Source: Candidatus Merdivicinus excrementipullorum
GTDB taxonomy: Bacteria; Bacillota; Clostridia; Oscillospirales; Ruminococcaceae
Direction: 5' to 3'
Length of the DNA stretch: 64,000 nucleotides
Assembly: GCA_018716725.1 (NCBI GenBank)
Contig: DVJP01000015.1
Location: 1-64,000 of the forward strand
Positions 1 through 7,221 of this stretch are shown in pieces. Under the pieces are notes generated by a model. It did no database searches, was not told the DNA's origin, and saw nothing but the letters and a program-made list of their open reading frames with translations. The position numbers were made by a program, and so were the translations under genes. Numbering within the stretch: position 1 is the first letter of the stretch; every line of letters begins with the position of its first letter.

Positions 1-45
1 CTCATAACCGGTTGGTCCCGGGTTCGAGTCCCTGATGGCCCACCA
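1..45 (+). tRNA. tRNA-Met (CAT), 3' part only
   Basis: The window opens inside a tRNA. The first bases give an anticodon loop CTCATAA with anticodon CAT, then a variable region, a T arm with loop TTCGAGT, the 3' acceptor strand ATGGCCC, discriminator A and an encoded CCA ending at 45. The D arm and 5' acceptor strand lie outside the window. CAT could be elongator Met, initiator or lysidine-modified Ile; elongator Met is the best guess and cannot be confirmed without the 5' half. Confidence 0.85.
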
Positions 46-53
46 GTTGCAAT

Positions 54-129
54 AGGGGTATAGTTCAGCTGGTAGAGCAGCAGTCTCCAAAACTGCGTGT
101 CGGGAGTTCGAATCTCTCTGCCCCTGCCA
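54..129 (+). tRNA. tRNA-Trp (CCA)
   Basis: Complete cloverleaf: acceptor 5' strand AGGGGTA pairs with TGCCCCT, the D arm contains AGCTGGTAGAG, the anticodon stem GCAGT/ACTGC encloses loop CTCCAAA with anticodon CCA at 87-89, and the T loop is TTCGAAT. Discriminator G and CCA are encoded. It lies 8 bp after the preceding tRNA, so both probably come from one transcript ended by the hairpin that follows. Confidence 0.97.
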
Positions 130-165
130 AAGCCTTATCGGAAAACCGATAAGGCTTTTATTTTT
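130..165 (+). terminator. intrinsic terminator of the tRNA transcript
   Basis: A perfect stem AAGCCTTATCGG / CCGATAAGGCTT with an AAAA loop is followed by a T-rich tract, immediately after the tRNA-Trp CCA end. Confidence 0.9.
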
Positions 166-174
166 TACAAATGA

Positions 175-202
175 TTGACATTTTGATAGAATCTGATATA
201 AT
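175..202 (+). promoter_or_regulatory. sigma-A-type promoter for the alpha-galactosidase gene
   Basis: TTGACA (175-180), 16-bp spacer, TATAAT (197-202), both consensus. The alpha-galactosidase ATG is 44 bp downstream. Confidence 0.85.
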
Positions 203-245
203 AACAAATAGAAATCTGTACGTTAGTACAAAAGGAGTGTTATGA

Positions 246-1394
246 ATGCTTGCTAAAACACCGCCTATGGGCTGGAACTCTTGGAATACCTTTGGCGCCG
301 ACATTTCCGAGAAGTTGATTTTGGAAACTGCGGACGCTATGGTGGAAAAAGGATATCGGGATGCCGGTTATGAATACCTGGTAATCGACGACTGCTGGTC
401 GTTAAAGGAACGCGACGCAGAAGGACGCCTGGTTCCTGATCCCGAAAAATTTCCTCATGGTATGAAATATGTGGCGGATTATGTACACAGTAAGGGTCTG
501 AAATTCGGCATGTATTCCTGCGCCGGTCTGCGCACCTGCGCGGGCTATCCGTCCAGCTATGATCATGAATATGTAGACGCCCAAACCTTTGCGGATTGGG
601 GCGTTGATTTTCTGAAATATGATTTCTGCAATTTTCCCGCAACGGGGAACTGTAAAGCCCGGTATCACCGCATGAGCATGGCCTTGAAAGCCACCGGCCG
701 CGACATTCTGTTTTCTGCCTGCAACTGGGGGCAGCAGGAACCCTGGAAGTGGATGGCTTCCATCGGCGCACACATGTACCGCTCTACTTGGGATATCAAT
801 GACAGCTATAAATCCTTCCGGGATATTGCCCTGAGCCAGATTGAAAACCTTTGCATGTCCGGTTCCGGCTGTTTTAATGACCCGGATATGCTGGTGGTGG
901 GCATGTATGGCAATGGGAATGTAGGGTTCGGAGGCTGTACGGACGAAGAGTACCGCACTCATTTTGCCCTGTGGTGCCTGTTCGGCGTTCCGCTGATGAT
1001 GGGCGGCGATATTCGGAACTTAAATGAAACCAGCAGGAATCTGCTGTTAAACAAGGAATTGATCGCCCTTGACCAGGACGAGGAATGCCGCCCACCTTAC
1101 CTGGCGTGCAGCAGCGCCAATAATACCAACGACCAGCGGTATTTCTTTATCCGGCATCTGTCCAACAATGAATTTGCCCTGGCATATTTTAATTTTACGG
1201 ATAAGGATGGTTCGGTAAGCTACGCGTTTTCCGGGGCGTTTGAAGAAATTGGCATCCCTTACGATTGCGGCTACGGCCTGGAATTGACGGATATGTTCAC
1301 CGGGGAAAACCTTGGCGTCAAACGGGACTATTTTGTCCCGGAAGTGGAGGCCCACGGCTGCCGCCTGTACAGAGCGAAGCTGGTGAAAGTCTAA
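246..1394 (+). CDS. alpha-galactosidase, GH27
   Basis: A 382-residue glycoside hydrolase of family 27, a retaining enzyme that removes terminal alpha-galactose from raffinose-type sugars or galactomannan fragments. The N-terminus has the family hallmark MGWNSWN (8-14) and VIDDCW (46-51). LKYDFC (123-128) carries the expected nucleophile Asp126, and the stretch YRSTWDIND (178-186) carries Arg179 and the expected acid/base Asp183. NDPDML follows at 211-216. No signal peptide is visible, so it should act in the cytoplasm on imported oligosaccharides. The start is fixed by AAGGAG 8 bp upstream; an ATG at 242 is out of frame. The next small gene starts directly after the stop codon, so the two are probably cotranscribed. 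No sugar transporter is adjacent. Confidence 0.95.
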   Translation: MLAKTPPMGWNSWNTFGADISEKLILETADAMVEKGYRDAGYEYLVIDDCWSLKERDAEGRLVPDPEKFPHGMKYVADYVHSKGLKFGMYSCAGLRTCAGYPSSYDHEYVDAQTFADWGVDFLKYDFCNFPATGNCKARYHRMSMALKATGRDILFSACNWGQQEPWKWMASIGAHMYRSTWDINDSYKSFRDIALSQIENLCMSGSGCFNDPDMLVVGMYGNGNVGFGGCTDEEYRTHFALWCLFGVPLMMGGDIRNLNETSRNLLLNKELIALDQDEECRPPYLACSSANNTNDQRYFFIRHLSNNEFALAYFNFTDKDGSVSYAFSGAFEEIGIPYDCGYGLELTDMFTGENLGVKRDYFVPEVEAHGCRLYRAKLVKV

Positions 1395-1589
1395 ATGGCT
1401 GAATATTGCTATTCCTGCGGGCGGGAGCTGACGCCGGATGAAATTGCAATCTACCGGAGGATGGTAAACCGGGCAGCTTCGGAATACCTATGCATTTCCT
1501 GTTTTGCCAGGGAATTTTCTGTAACGGAGGAATTAATCCGCCAGAAAATTAGGCATTTTAAAGAAATGGGCTGTACGTTGTTTTTATGA
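1395..1589 (+). CDS. small Cys-rich (zinc-ribbon-like) protein
   Basis: A 64-residue protein starting on the base after the alpha-galactosidase stop codon, so its translation is likely coupled. It has CYSCG near the N-terminus and CISC in the middle, two CxxC pairs about 28 residues apart that could bind one zinc ion, followed by a basic helical tail. I do not recognise a functional family. The tight linkage could mean a regulatory or accessory role for the glycosidase, but that is inference. Confidence 0.7.
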   Translation: MAEYCYSCGRELTPDEIAIYRRMVNRAASEYLCISCFAREFSVTEELIRQKIRHFKEMGCTLFL

Positions 1590-1657
1590 AAGGCGGCGAA
1601 ATACGGGAAAATTGCTTTGTCAAAAACTGAGAGATTGCTGGGAAACGAAAAAATCTC

Positions 1658-1686
1658 TTTACGAATATCGGGTTTTGTGTTATAAT
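1658..1686 (+). promoter_or_regulatory. sigma-A-type promoter upstream of the structured leader
   Basis: TTTACG (1658-1663), 17-bp spacer, TATAAT (1681-1686). Predicted transcription start is near 1693, which places the cloverleaf at 1723-1795 inside the 5' untranslated region. Confidence 0.7.
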
Positions 1687-1722
1687 ATTCTTAGAAGTTT
1701 CTGTGAAAGCGGTAGGTCGGTT

Positions 1723-1795
1723 CATGCCCGGTTTTGCTTTCGCAAAACTGCGGCGGAAAAATCCGCCTTCAAAACCTTGCGGTTTTGCGGGCATG
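1723..1795 (+). ncRNA. candidate four-way-junction RNA structure in the 5' leader
   Basis: A closing stem CATGCCCG (1723-1730) / CGGGCATG (1788-1795) encloses three consecutive perfect hairpins: GTTTTGC-TTTC-GCAAAAC (1731-1748), GGCGGA-AAAA-TCCGCC (1752-1767) and CAAAACC-TTGC-GGTTTTG (1770-1787). Only five bases lie unpaired between helices. All loops are four bases. It sits between a good promoter and the start codon at 1839. It could be a leader regulating the cell-surface gene or a small insertion related to the other hairpin repeats of this window. No known riboswitch class is recognised. Confidence 0.6.
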
Positions 1796-1838
1796 GTTAT
1801 CCATACAGCATACAACGCTTGAAGAAAGAGATGAGAAT

Positions 1839-2828
1839 ATGAAAAGGAACGGAAAGCGGTTTGCCGGCATAGCCTTGGTTCTTTGCCTGGCCATTATGAC
1901 GGGAGTGCCGGTAAGCGCTGCCAACGATAATCAAAACCAGGGGATTGGTTCTGCAATCAATTACAGCGGCTGGGCCTATACCCAGGACGGAGTCCGGTAT
2001 TACCAGGGCGGAAAGCCTGTCACTGGATTGTTTACCCTGGATGGGCAAACATTTTATTTTGACAATTCCGGCTTGATGCAGACGGGCTGGCAGAAGGTGG
2101 ATGGAAAACGCCGTTATTTTAATGAAAAAGGCGAAATGCAGACAGGCTGGGTGAAACTGTCCGGCGTCCGGTACTATTTGTCAGAAGACGGAGTCCCCCT
2201 GACTGGTCTGCAGACCATCGGCGGCGCCGACTGCCTGTTTTCTTCGGACGGCGTCCTGATCCGGAAAGGGACTGCCGGTGCTGTTTCAGATGCGCTGCAG
2301 TCTGCCTTGAATGGAGCGTCTCTTTCTGCCCAAAGCTTTGTTAATAACGAACTGAATGAGGAAATCGAAAACTTGCTGTCCCTGTTGGACGTTGACGGGC
2401 AGGATACCTTTGCCAAGGTACGGACTGTCTACGATTTTATGACTTCCTCTTATGAGGTGGGAGACGGCGCGCTGTTTGTGGGGATGGACACCTTCCTGCA
2501 GATTATGGAAGGCCCTGAATCGGACGCCTTGCAGATGCTGCGGACAGGAAAAGGGGAATCCCAGGGATACGCGGCGGCTTTTGCGGCGGTCATGCGGGCC
2601 ATGGGCCTGGATTGCCGGGTGGTTAACGGGACTTTATCAAATACTGCCGGACAGCAGGCTCACAGCTGGGCGGAACTGAATCTCAACGGGGCCAAGTATG
2701 TCTTTGACCCCCAGCAGGAACAGGAAAAATCCGGCCAGGATCGGAACTTGTACAGCCGTTTTGGAAAAACCTATGAAGAGCTGAACGGCGAGTATACAGC
2801 CGGAGAATATTTTGACTTCCAGAATTAA
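1839..2828 (+). CDS. secreted cell-wall-binding-repeat protein with transglutaminase-like domain (Cys to Ser)
   Basis: Begins MKRNGKRF with a signal peptide (about residues 1-27, ending VSA), giving 329 residues. Residues about 45-140 are choline-binding/GW-type repeats (WAYTQDGVRYY, GWQKVDGKRRYF, GWVKLSGVRYYL), suggesting attachment to the cell envelope. Residues about 190-295 have a transglutaminase/protease-like fold: the motif usually written G-x-C-Q-G-Y-A reads GESQGYA, so Ser241 stands where the catalytic Cys is expected, while His275 (AHSW) and Asp290 (VFD) are kept. The protein may therefore be a non-catalytic binding domain or use a Ser nucleophile. An in-frame ATG 35 codons upstream would put the signal peptide internally, so the start at 1839 is preferred. 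The leader contains the possible cloverleaf at 1723-1795. Confidence 0.8.
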   Translation: MKRNGKRFAGIALVLCLAIMTGVPVSAANDNQNQGIGSAINYSGWAYTQDGVRYYQGGKPVTGLFTLDGQTFYFDNSGLMQTGWQKVDGKRRYFNEKGEMQTGWVKLSGVRYYLSEDGVPLTGLQTIGGADCLFSSDGVLIRKGTAGAVSDALQSALNGASLSAQSFVNNELNEEIENLLSLLDVDGQDTFAKVRTVYDFMTSSYEVGDGALFVGMDTFLQIMEGPESDALQMLRTGKGESQGYAAAFAAVMRAMGLDCRVVNGTLSNTAGQQAHSWAELNLNGAKYVFDPQQEQEKSGQDRNLYSRFGKTYEELNGEYTAGEYFDFQN

Positions 2829-2837
2829 AGAATACTT

Positions 2838-2873
2838 CCGCTTTCCCCTTTTTAGGGGAGGGCGGATTTTTTC
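2838..2873 (+). terminator. intrinsic terminator after the transglutaminase-like gene
   Basis: Stem CCGCTTTCCCC (2838-2848) pairs with GGGGAGGGCGG (2855-2865) through two G-T wobbles, followed by A and six T. The next gene starts 14 bp beyond, so read-through or a promoter inside the upstream gene must drive it. Confidence 0.8.
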
Positions 2874-2886
2874 TAAGGGGGGCCGT

Positions 2887-3939
2887 ATGATGGGAAAACG
2901 CAAGGCAGTGATATTTGCTTTCTGCTGCGGGGCGGTCGTGCTCCTCACTGCCTGCGGGCAGAGTTCCCAGGAACTTGCTAAAACCCCCGGCGAATATGTG
3001 AAGCGCGCAGAGGAGTTGATTTTATCCGGCGAAACCAAAGGGAATTTGTCCGATGCGCTGAAGGACTATGAGAAGGCGCTGAAGCTGGATGAAAGGAGCG
3101 CCGAGGCTTATCTGGGCGCTGCGGATGTCTATATCCGGCGGCTGGATTTTGAACAAGCGCTGCAAATCCTTCAAACCGGGTTGGACAAAACCGGCGGGGA
3201 CCCGGATATTGCCGCCAAAATAAAAGAACTGGAAAGCGGAAATGTCAAGGACTCCCAGGGACGGCTGCGCCGCCGGTCCATATATAGTGAAGACGGCCAG
3301 CTGCTGCGGTACTATGCCCTCACCTATGACGAAAGCGGCATAAACGATTCGATTACATCCTTTGACGCTTCGGGGGCAATGACAGGGTTTGTGAAATTAG
3401 ACCCGGACCGGTCGGACGGCCGCGTCACCAACGCGGTTTTTGGTGAAAGAAGAGGAAATGTTGTCCCGGAAATCCAGGAGCTGGACGCGGAGGGCCGCGT
3501 GGTCAAAAGGACGCGCTATTACGCGGATTGGGCTGTGAATTTTTCAGAAATCTACACTTACGATCAAAACGGCCGGGTAATCCGAGAGGATGTGTGGAAT
3601 CAGGATGGGAAATTGACTTCCTACCAGATGTACAAGTACGATGGCAGCGGACAGATGACGGAGGAGTGGTTTTATGATGCGGACGGAAGCCTTCATGGAC
3701 ATAAGGCATTTACCTATGACGCAAACGGGAACCGGATTCGGACAGACCAATATGACCGGACCGGCCAGTTACTGCGATACGCCACCTTTGAATACGACAG
3801 CCGGAATTATCTGTTAAAAGAAACCCGTTTTAGCGCGGACGGAACTTTATGGGATACCACAGTTTACCAGGACGGCCAGCAAATCGGGCATAAAGATTAC
3901 GAGGGGGACACTCTACAGGATTCCTCTCAAAACGGATAA
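2887..3939 (+). CDS. lipoprotein with TPR and YD/RHS-like repeats
   Basis: A 350-residue lipoprotein: signal sequence with lipobox LLTAC (Cys23), so it should be anchored to the outer face of the membrane. Residues about 30-115 form tetratricopeptide-like helices (ALKDYEKALKLDERSAEAYLGAADVY). From about 125 to the end the protein consists of repeated blocks of the kind YTYDQNGRVIRED and FTYDANGNRIRTDQ, typical of YD repeats seen in RHS proteins, here short and without a toxin domain. Start chosen at the first of two adjacent ATGs, preceded by AAGGGGG. It follows another secreted protein gene, separated by a terminator. Probably a cell-surface binding or scaffold protein; no enzymatic motif is seen. 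Confidence 0.8.
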   Translation: MMGKRKAVIFAFCCGAVVLLTACGQSSQELAKTPGEYVKRAEELILSGETKGNLSDALKDYEKALKLDERSAEAYLGAADVYIRRLDFEQALQILQTGLDKTGGDPDIAAKIKELESGNVKDSQGRLRRRSIYSEDGQLLRYYALTYDESGINDSITSFDASGAMTGFVKLDPDRSDGRVTNAVFGERRGNVVPEIQELDAEGRVVKRTRYYADWAVNFSEIYTYDQNGRVIREDVWNQDGKLTSYQMYKYDGSGQMTEEWFYDADGSLHGHKAFTYDANGNRIRTDQYDRTGQLLRYATFEYDSRNYLLKETRFSADGTLWDTTVYQDGQQIGHKDYEGDTLQDSSQNG

Positions 3940-3950
3940 AGCTCCATAAA

Positions 3951-3990
3951 AAGGAAAAAGGACAGCGTTTTCATGCTGCCCTTTTCTGTT
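3951..3990. terminator. bidirectional terminator between convergent genes
   Basis: GGACAGC (3960-3966) and GCTGCCC (3975-3981) form a stem, with TTTTCTGTTTT on the plus side and a long A-rich tract (T-rich on the minus strand) on the other. The minus-strand version pairs better (G-T wobble rather than A-C), fitting the end of the gene at 4006. Confidence 0.7.
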
Positions 3991-4005
3991 TTCCGGAAAA
4001 TTCTC

Positions 4006-6291
4006 TTAAAAGCTGCCGGTTACCGTCACCGCTTTGGCCTGGCTGTCGTAATCCAACAGCACCGTCCGGGTCTGCTCATCCCACGCAAAGCCCATGCTGA
4101 CGGCGTTTCCATCTTCGTCCACTGCGCTGACGGCCCGCACCGGTTTTGGCAGCCGAATCCGCAGCCAGGCATGAATGCTTCCGGCGCCTTTTATCTCCAT
4201 CCGGAAGCCCTTCTCATCACAGTCCAGGCTGTTCACCCGGGCGGAACAGCCCACTACCCGGCAGGCTTCTCCCTCAATTTTGGAAAAATCAAAGAGGATG
4301 GCGTTTTCATCCGGCCGAATGGACTTTTCGGTGCAGATTGCGTAATCATTTTCCAGCATATCTGCAAACAGTCCCCGGAATACCGCCGGTTCCTCACTGA
4401 CGCTTTCGTCCATAACCGCCGAAATCAGGTAAGGCCCCCGGCGCAGGGTCAGGCGGTTGCAGTATTCCCAATTCTGCCCGCCGCCGGCCAGAACTTCCCG
4501 AATAAAGCTCCGGTATTTTTCCGCAACAGACGCGGAGGTGCAGAGCAGTGCGGGAGACTGGTTCCAAACAGCCGTCCGCCCGGCCCCCACCGGGTAGACG
4601 CCGTCCCCAGGAATGCGGCCCAGGCCCAGCATTTCAAACAGGTGCTCCGCCGGGGTTTGGTAATCCGCCTTGCCGGTGTTCCACCAGCCCTTTATTTTGT
4701 GATAGGGGTCGCTGCCGTCGCCAATGTAAATCAGGGTCCCGCCGCCCCGGACCCAGGCGGCCAGGGCGTTGTTGACGTCCGGGGATTCCGGCTTCATGTA
4801 TTCATAACTGAGGATCAGGACCGTGTAATCGTCCAAATATCCGGGGAACCGGCGCACATTGTCCAGCTGAACCGGACGCACCGGCAGGCCGTATTTTAAA
4901 AGGGGCATGGTCATGCCGAAAAAGTTGGGGAACACGCCGCTTTCAATGAAAGCATAAGTCAGATTGGGGTCTGCCGCCACTTTTTCCATCAGGGCCCGGC
5001 TCTCAGCAGAGCAGTCTTCGCCGTCATGCATCCGGACGGTGAGCTTTTGCAGGTTTTCATCCAGGAATTTAGAAACAGCGGGGCCGTCCACAACGCCGTC
5101 CGGGTAGGAACGCTGATATAAGCCGCTGTCGGCCATGAGGACGCCCACGCCGGAATTCACCCCTTCAAAGGCGGATTCCTCCTGGTCCATGTCGCCAAAA
5201 AGCTGGGACATGCTGCACAGCAGGGTGGCGTAAGAAGGGGGAATGGCCTTGGTTTCCGGCAGATCGGCGCCGGGAGCCATGCCGCTGGTGAGCTTGGGGA
5301 CCCGGGGATAGCGGCCCTTGAATACCCGGGTGGGCCAGGGGCAGATTTCATAGGTGTGGATAGCGGGGTGCAGCAGGGAAGCGACGGCCGTTTTCAGGTA
5401 ATTGCGGCGGTAATCCTCCCAAGTGTAGCTGGGGTCGTCCTCAATGGGATCGTGCAGAAACCACATTTTCCGGCCGGTTCCCCGAACAAGCTCCTGCATG
5501 ACGCCGTATTCCAGATACGCCGTTTCAAAGGTCCGTTCCCGCACCACCCCTTCCAGCACATTGGCGCAGCGGCTGGTGCCGGTCCAAATCTGGGCGATGT
5601 AGCCGTCTACGGAAGGAATATCCGTCAAAGCAGCCTCGGGGCTTAAAATCTTCCACTGGGTGTAGTTGACCAGGCTGTGGGTGGGCACATAGAAACGGAG
5701 CTCCCGGCCGTACTTCACCATGGCGTATTCCTTTAAGGACGCGCTGATCCGGCTCAATGCCCGGGAGTACAGCCAGGCCTTTAGGCGGGAAGCCTTGTAG
5801 CGGGCATCCAGGCTTTCGTGGGGCGGCTGCCATGGCTCATGGTAATAAAGCTGGTATTCCCGCTGGAAGGCGGCCGAATAGCTGCCGTAATCCCAAAATT
5901 CCGGCTCTTCCAGATGGATAGCCTCCACCCCGGCATCCACAGCAGGTTTCAGCTTTTCTGTCAAATAATCCGAAAAAGACACTGCCGGAACCATATAGGG
6001 GGTGTCGTGGCCGTGGAGGATCGGCTTCCCATCCCGCCCTGCCTGGCTTTCATCCCAGTGGCTGCGTCCGTCCCATTCCCCGTTCAGGTAGTCCTGATAC
6101 CGTCCCCAGGCGCTGCCGGTCATCAAATGAACAACATAGCCCTTTTCTTTAAATTGTTTGACCCGTTCCGGCATCCCTTCGTCCGTGCCGTAAACCATGA
6201 CAAAGTCGCATTGCAGGTCAATTTCCGGGCAGTAGGGCGCGCCCTCCTGAAAACCGGTCAGTTCTTCCTTTTTGCTGCGGATGTAGCTCAT
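4006..6291 (-). CDS. putative glycoside hydrolase (TIM barrel plus GATase-like domain)
   Basis: A 761-residue protein without signal peptide. The N-terminal half looks like a TIM-barrel hydrolase: LMTGSAWGRYQDYLNGEWDGR, then AIHLEEPEFWDYGSYS with acidic residues suited to a catalytic site. About residues 450-610 resemble the glutamine-amidotransferase-like domain found next to the barrel in GH42-type beta-galactosidases (YTVLILSYEYMKPESP, WVRGGGTLIYIGDG). The C-terminus is beta-rich. I cannot assign a numbered GH family with confidence. The start at MSYIRSKK is supported by GAGGGG upstream; a start 22 codons earlier has no such support. Two candidate promoters and a short upstream reading frame precede it. 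Confidence 0.65.
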   Translation of the reverse strand: MSYIRSKKEELTGFQEGAPYCPEIDLQCDFVMVYGTDEGMPERVKQFKEKGYVVHLMTGSAWGRYQDYLNGEWDGRSHWDESQAGRDGKPILHGHDTPYMVPAVSFSDYLTEKLKPAVDAGVEAIHLEEPEFWDYGSYSAAFQREYQLYYHEPWQPPHESLDARYKASRLKAWLYSRALSRISASLKEYAMVKYGRELRFYVPTHSLVNYTQWKILSPEAALTDIPSVDGYIAQIWTGTSRCANVLEGVVRERTFETAYLEYGVMQELVRGTGRKMWFLHDPIEDDPSYTWEDYRRNYLKTAVASLLHPAIHTYEICPWPTRVFKGRYPRVPKLTSGMAPGADLPETKAIPPSYATLLCSMSQLFGDMDQEESAFEGVNSGVGVLMADSGLYQRSYPDGVVDGPAVSKFLDENLQKLTVRMHDGEDCSAESRALMEKVAADPNLTYAFIESGVFPNFFGMTMPLLKYGLPVRPVQLDNVRRFPGYLDDYTVLILSYEYMKPESPDVNNALAAWVRGGGTLIYIGDGSDPYHKIKGWWNTGKADYQTPAEHLFEMLGLGRIPGDGVYPVGAGRTAVWNQSPALLCTSASVAEKYRSFIREVLAGGGQNWEYCNRLTLRRGPYLISAVMDESVSEEPAVFRGLFADMLENDYAICTEKSIRPDENAILFDFSKIEGEACRVVGCSARVNSLDCDEKGFRMEIKGAGSIHAWLRIRLPKPVRAVSAVDEDGNAVSMGFAWDEQTRTVLLDYDSQAKAVTVTGSF

Positions 6292-6360
6292 GCAAGCCCC
6301 TCTTTCTGAAAAAATCCGGCGTATCCCCAAAGGGTGTGCTCTGGGTTTTCGTCCCAAAGT

Positions 6361-6389
6361 ATGATATCATAGTTTATGGGGATTTGCAA
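6361..6389 (-). promoter_or_regulatory. proximal promoter of the putative glycosidase gene
   Basis: On the minus strand TTGCAA (6389-6384), 17-bp spacer, TATCAT (6366-6361), 70 bp before the ATG. The -10 overlaps the end of the short upstream frame. Confidence 0.55.
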
Positions 6390-6435
6390 GAAGGGAGAGG
6401 AAAAAGCTGGGATTTTCATTTACAATGGAATCCAT
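6367..6435 (-). CDS. possible 22-residue leader peptide upstream of the glycosidase
   Basis: A minus-strand ATG at 6435 preceded by AAAGGAG with 7-nt spacing opens a 22-codon frame with a hydrophobic centre (FFLSLLA), ending 75 bp before the glycosidase start. The ribosome binding site lies partly in a hairpin CCTTTCTG / CAGAAAGG (6468-6445). It may be a translational leader controlling the downstream gene. Evidence is only the ribosome binding site, the hairpin and the position, so it may be chance. Confidence 0.3.
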   Translation of the reverse strand: MDSIVNENPSFFLSLLANPHKL

Positions 6436-6478
6436 AAATAATCTCCTTTCTGTTTTTATGCAGAAAGGACGTTCCATA

Positions 6479-6506
6479 ATTTTACCACCATTCTCCCTCC
6501 TTGAAA
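6479..6506 (-). promoter_or_regulatory. distal promoter of the leader peptide/glycosidase transcript
   Basis: Minus strand TTTCAA (6506-6501), 16-bp spacer, TAAAAT (6484-6479). It would transcribe the hairpin at 6468-6445 and the short frame. Confidence 0.45.
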
Positions 6507-6553
6507 AATACAGCAGAAAGGGAGGTTTCCAGACGCCCGCCGTCCTTTTAACC

Positions 6554-7072
6554 TTATTTTAATTCATACTGATATTCAAAGCTATCCTGGGATGCGGCCC
6601 GGTTTCTTCTTCCGCCCCGCACGCCGGTTTTCACCATGCCGAGCTTTTCCATCACCCGATAAGACGCCGCATTTTCTGCATCGCAATGGGCAATGAAATG
6701 GGTTGTCCCCCTGTTGGTTCTGAAATATTGAACCAGGGCTTCGGCGGCTTCATATGCGAATCCCTTTCCCCAGTGCTTTTTGTTTATAATCCAGCCGAGC
6801 TCTCCTATTCCGTTTTCAAAATAAATACCGACGGCGCCGATATGCTGATTGTCGTATAGAATGGCAAATTCGTAGTATTCGGGTTTTTCCTTTTCCCACT
6901 CCAAATCGACTTTTTTTAAAAATTCCGCTGTTTCAGCTTCGTTTTCATTGGGCAAAAAACACATATATTTTGTGTTTTCATAATCCGTTGCATACTCGTT
7001 GACGGTTTGAAGATATTCGCTCCCCAATGGTTTCAGCATCAGCCGGCTCGTCGTAATTTCGATCCGTTTCAT
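6554..7072 (-). CDS. GNAT acetyltransferase (RimJ/RimL-like)
   Basis: A 172-residue N-acetyltransferase of the GNAT fold. It starts TTSRLMLKPL as in RimJ/RimL-type enzymes, has the acetyl-CoA binding loop NKKHWGKGFAYEAAEAL (Q/R-x-x-G-x-G/A type) and the terminal ENAASYRVMEKLGM motif that contacts CoA. Substrate is unknown; such proteins modify protein N-termini, amino acids or antibiotics. The start is ATG 7072 because GGAGG lies 7 nt before it; a TTG six codons upstream would place that ribosome binding site inside the coding region. Cytoplasmic, apparently monocistronic. Confidence 0.85.
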   Translation of the reverse strand: MKRIEITTSRLMLKPLGSEYLQTVNEYATDYENTKYMCFLPNENEAETAEFLKKVDLEWEKEKPEYYEFAILYDNQHIGAVGIYFENGIGELGWIINKKHWGKGFAYEAAEALVQYFRTNRGTTHFIAHCDAENAASYRVMEKLGMVKTGVRGGRRNRAASQDSFEYQYELK

Positions 7073-7116
7073 AGTCTTCCTCCTGTCCAATTCTCGGCGC
7101 CGCGCCGTTTATTTCC

Positions 7117-7145
7117 ATGATACCAAAATAAACAGAAAAAAACAA
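7117..7145 (-). promoter_or_regulatory. promoter of the GNAT gene
   Basis: Minus strand TTGTTT (7145-7140), 17-bp spacer, TATCAT (7122-7117), 45 bp before the ATG. Confidence 0.6.
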
Positions 7146-7221
7146 TCGCTTTCCATAGGGAACTCTTATTTTTTGCCTTCCGGCGCACATACTAACCCAA
7201 AAGGAAAGGAGTGCTCCTATT

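Noticed and set aside
1734..1838. Earlier in-frame start for the transglutaminase-like protein
   Set aside because: It would place the signal peptide 35 residues inside the protein and the start within the cloverleaf structure.
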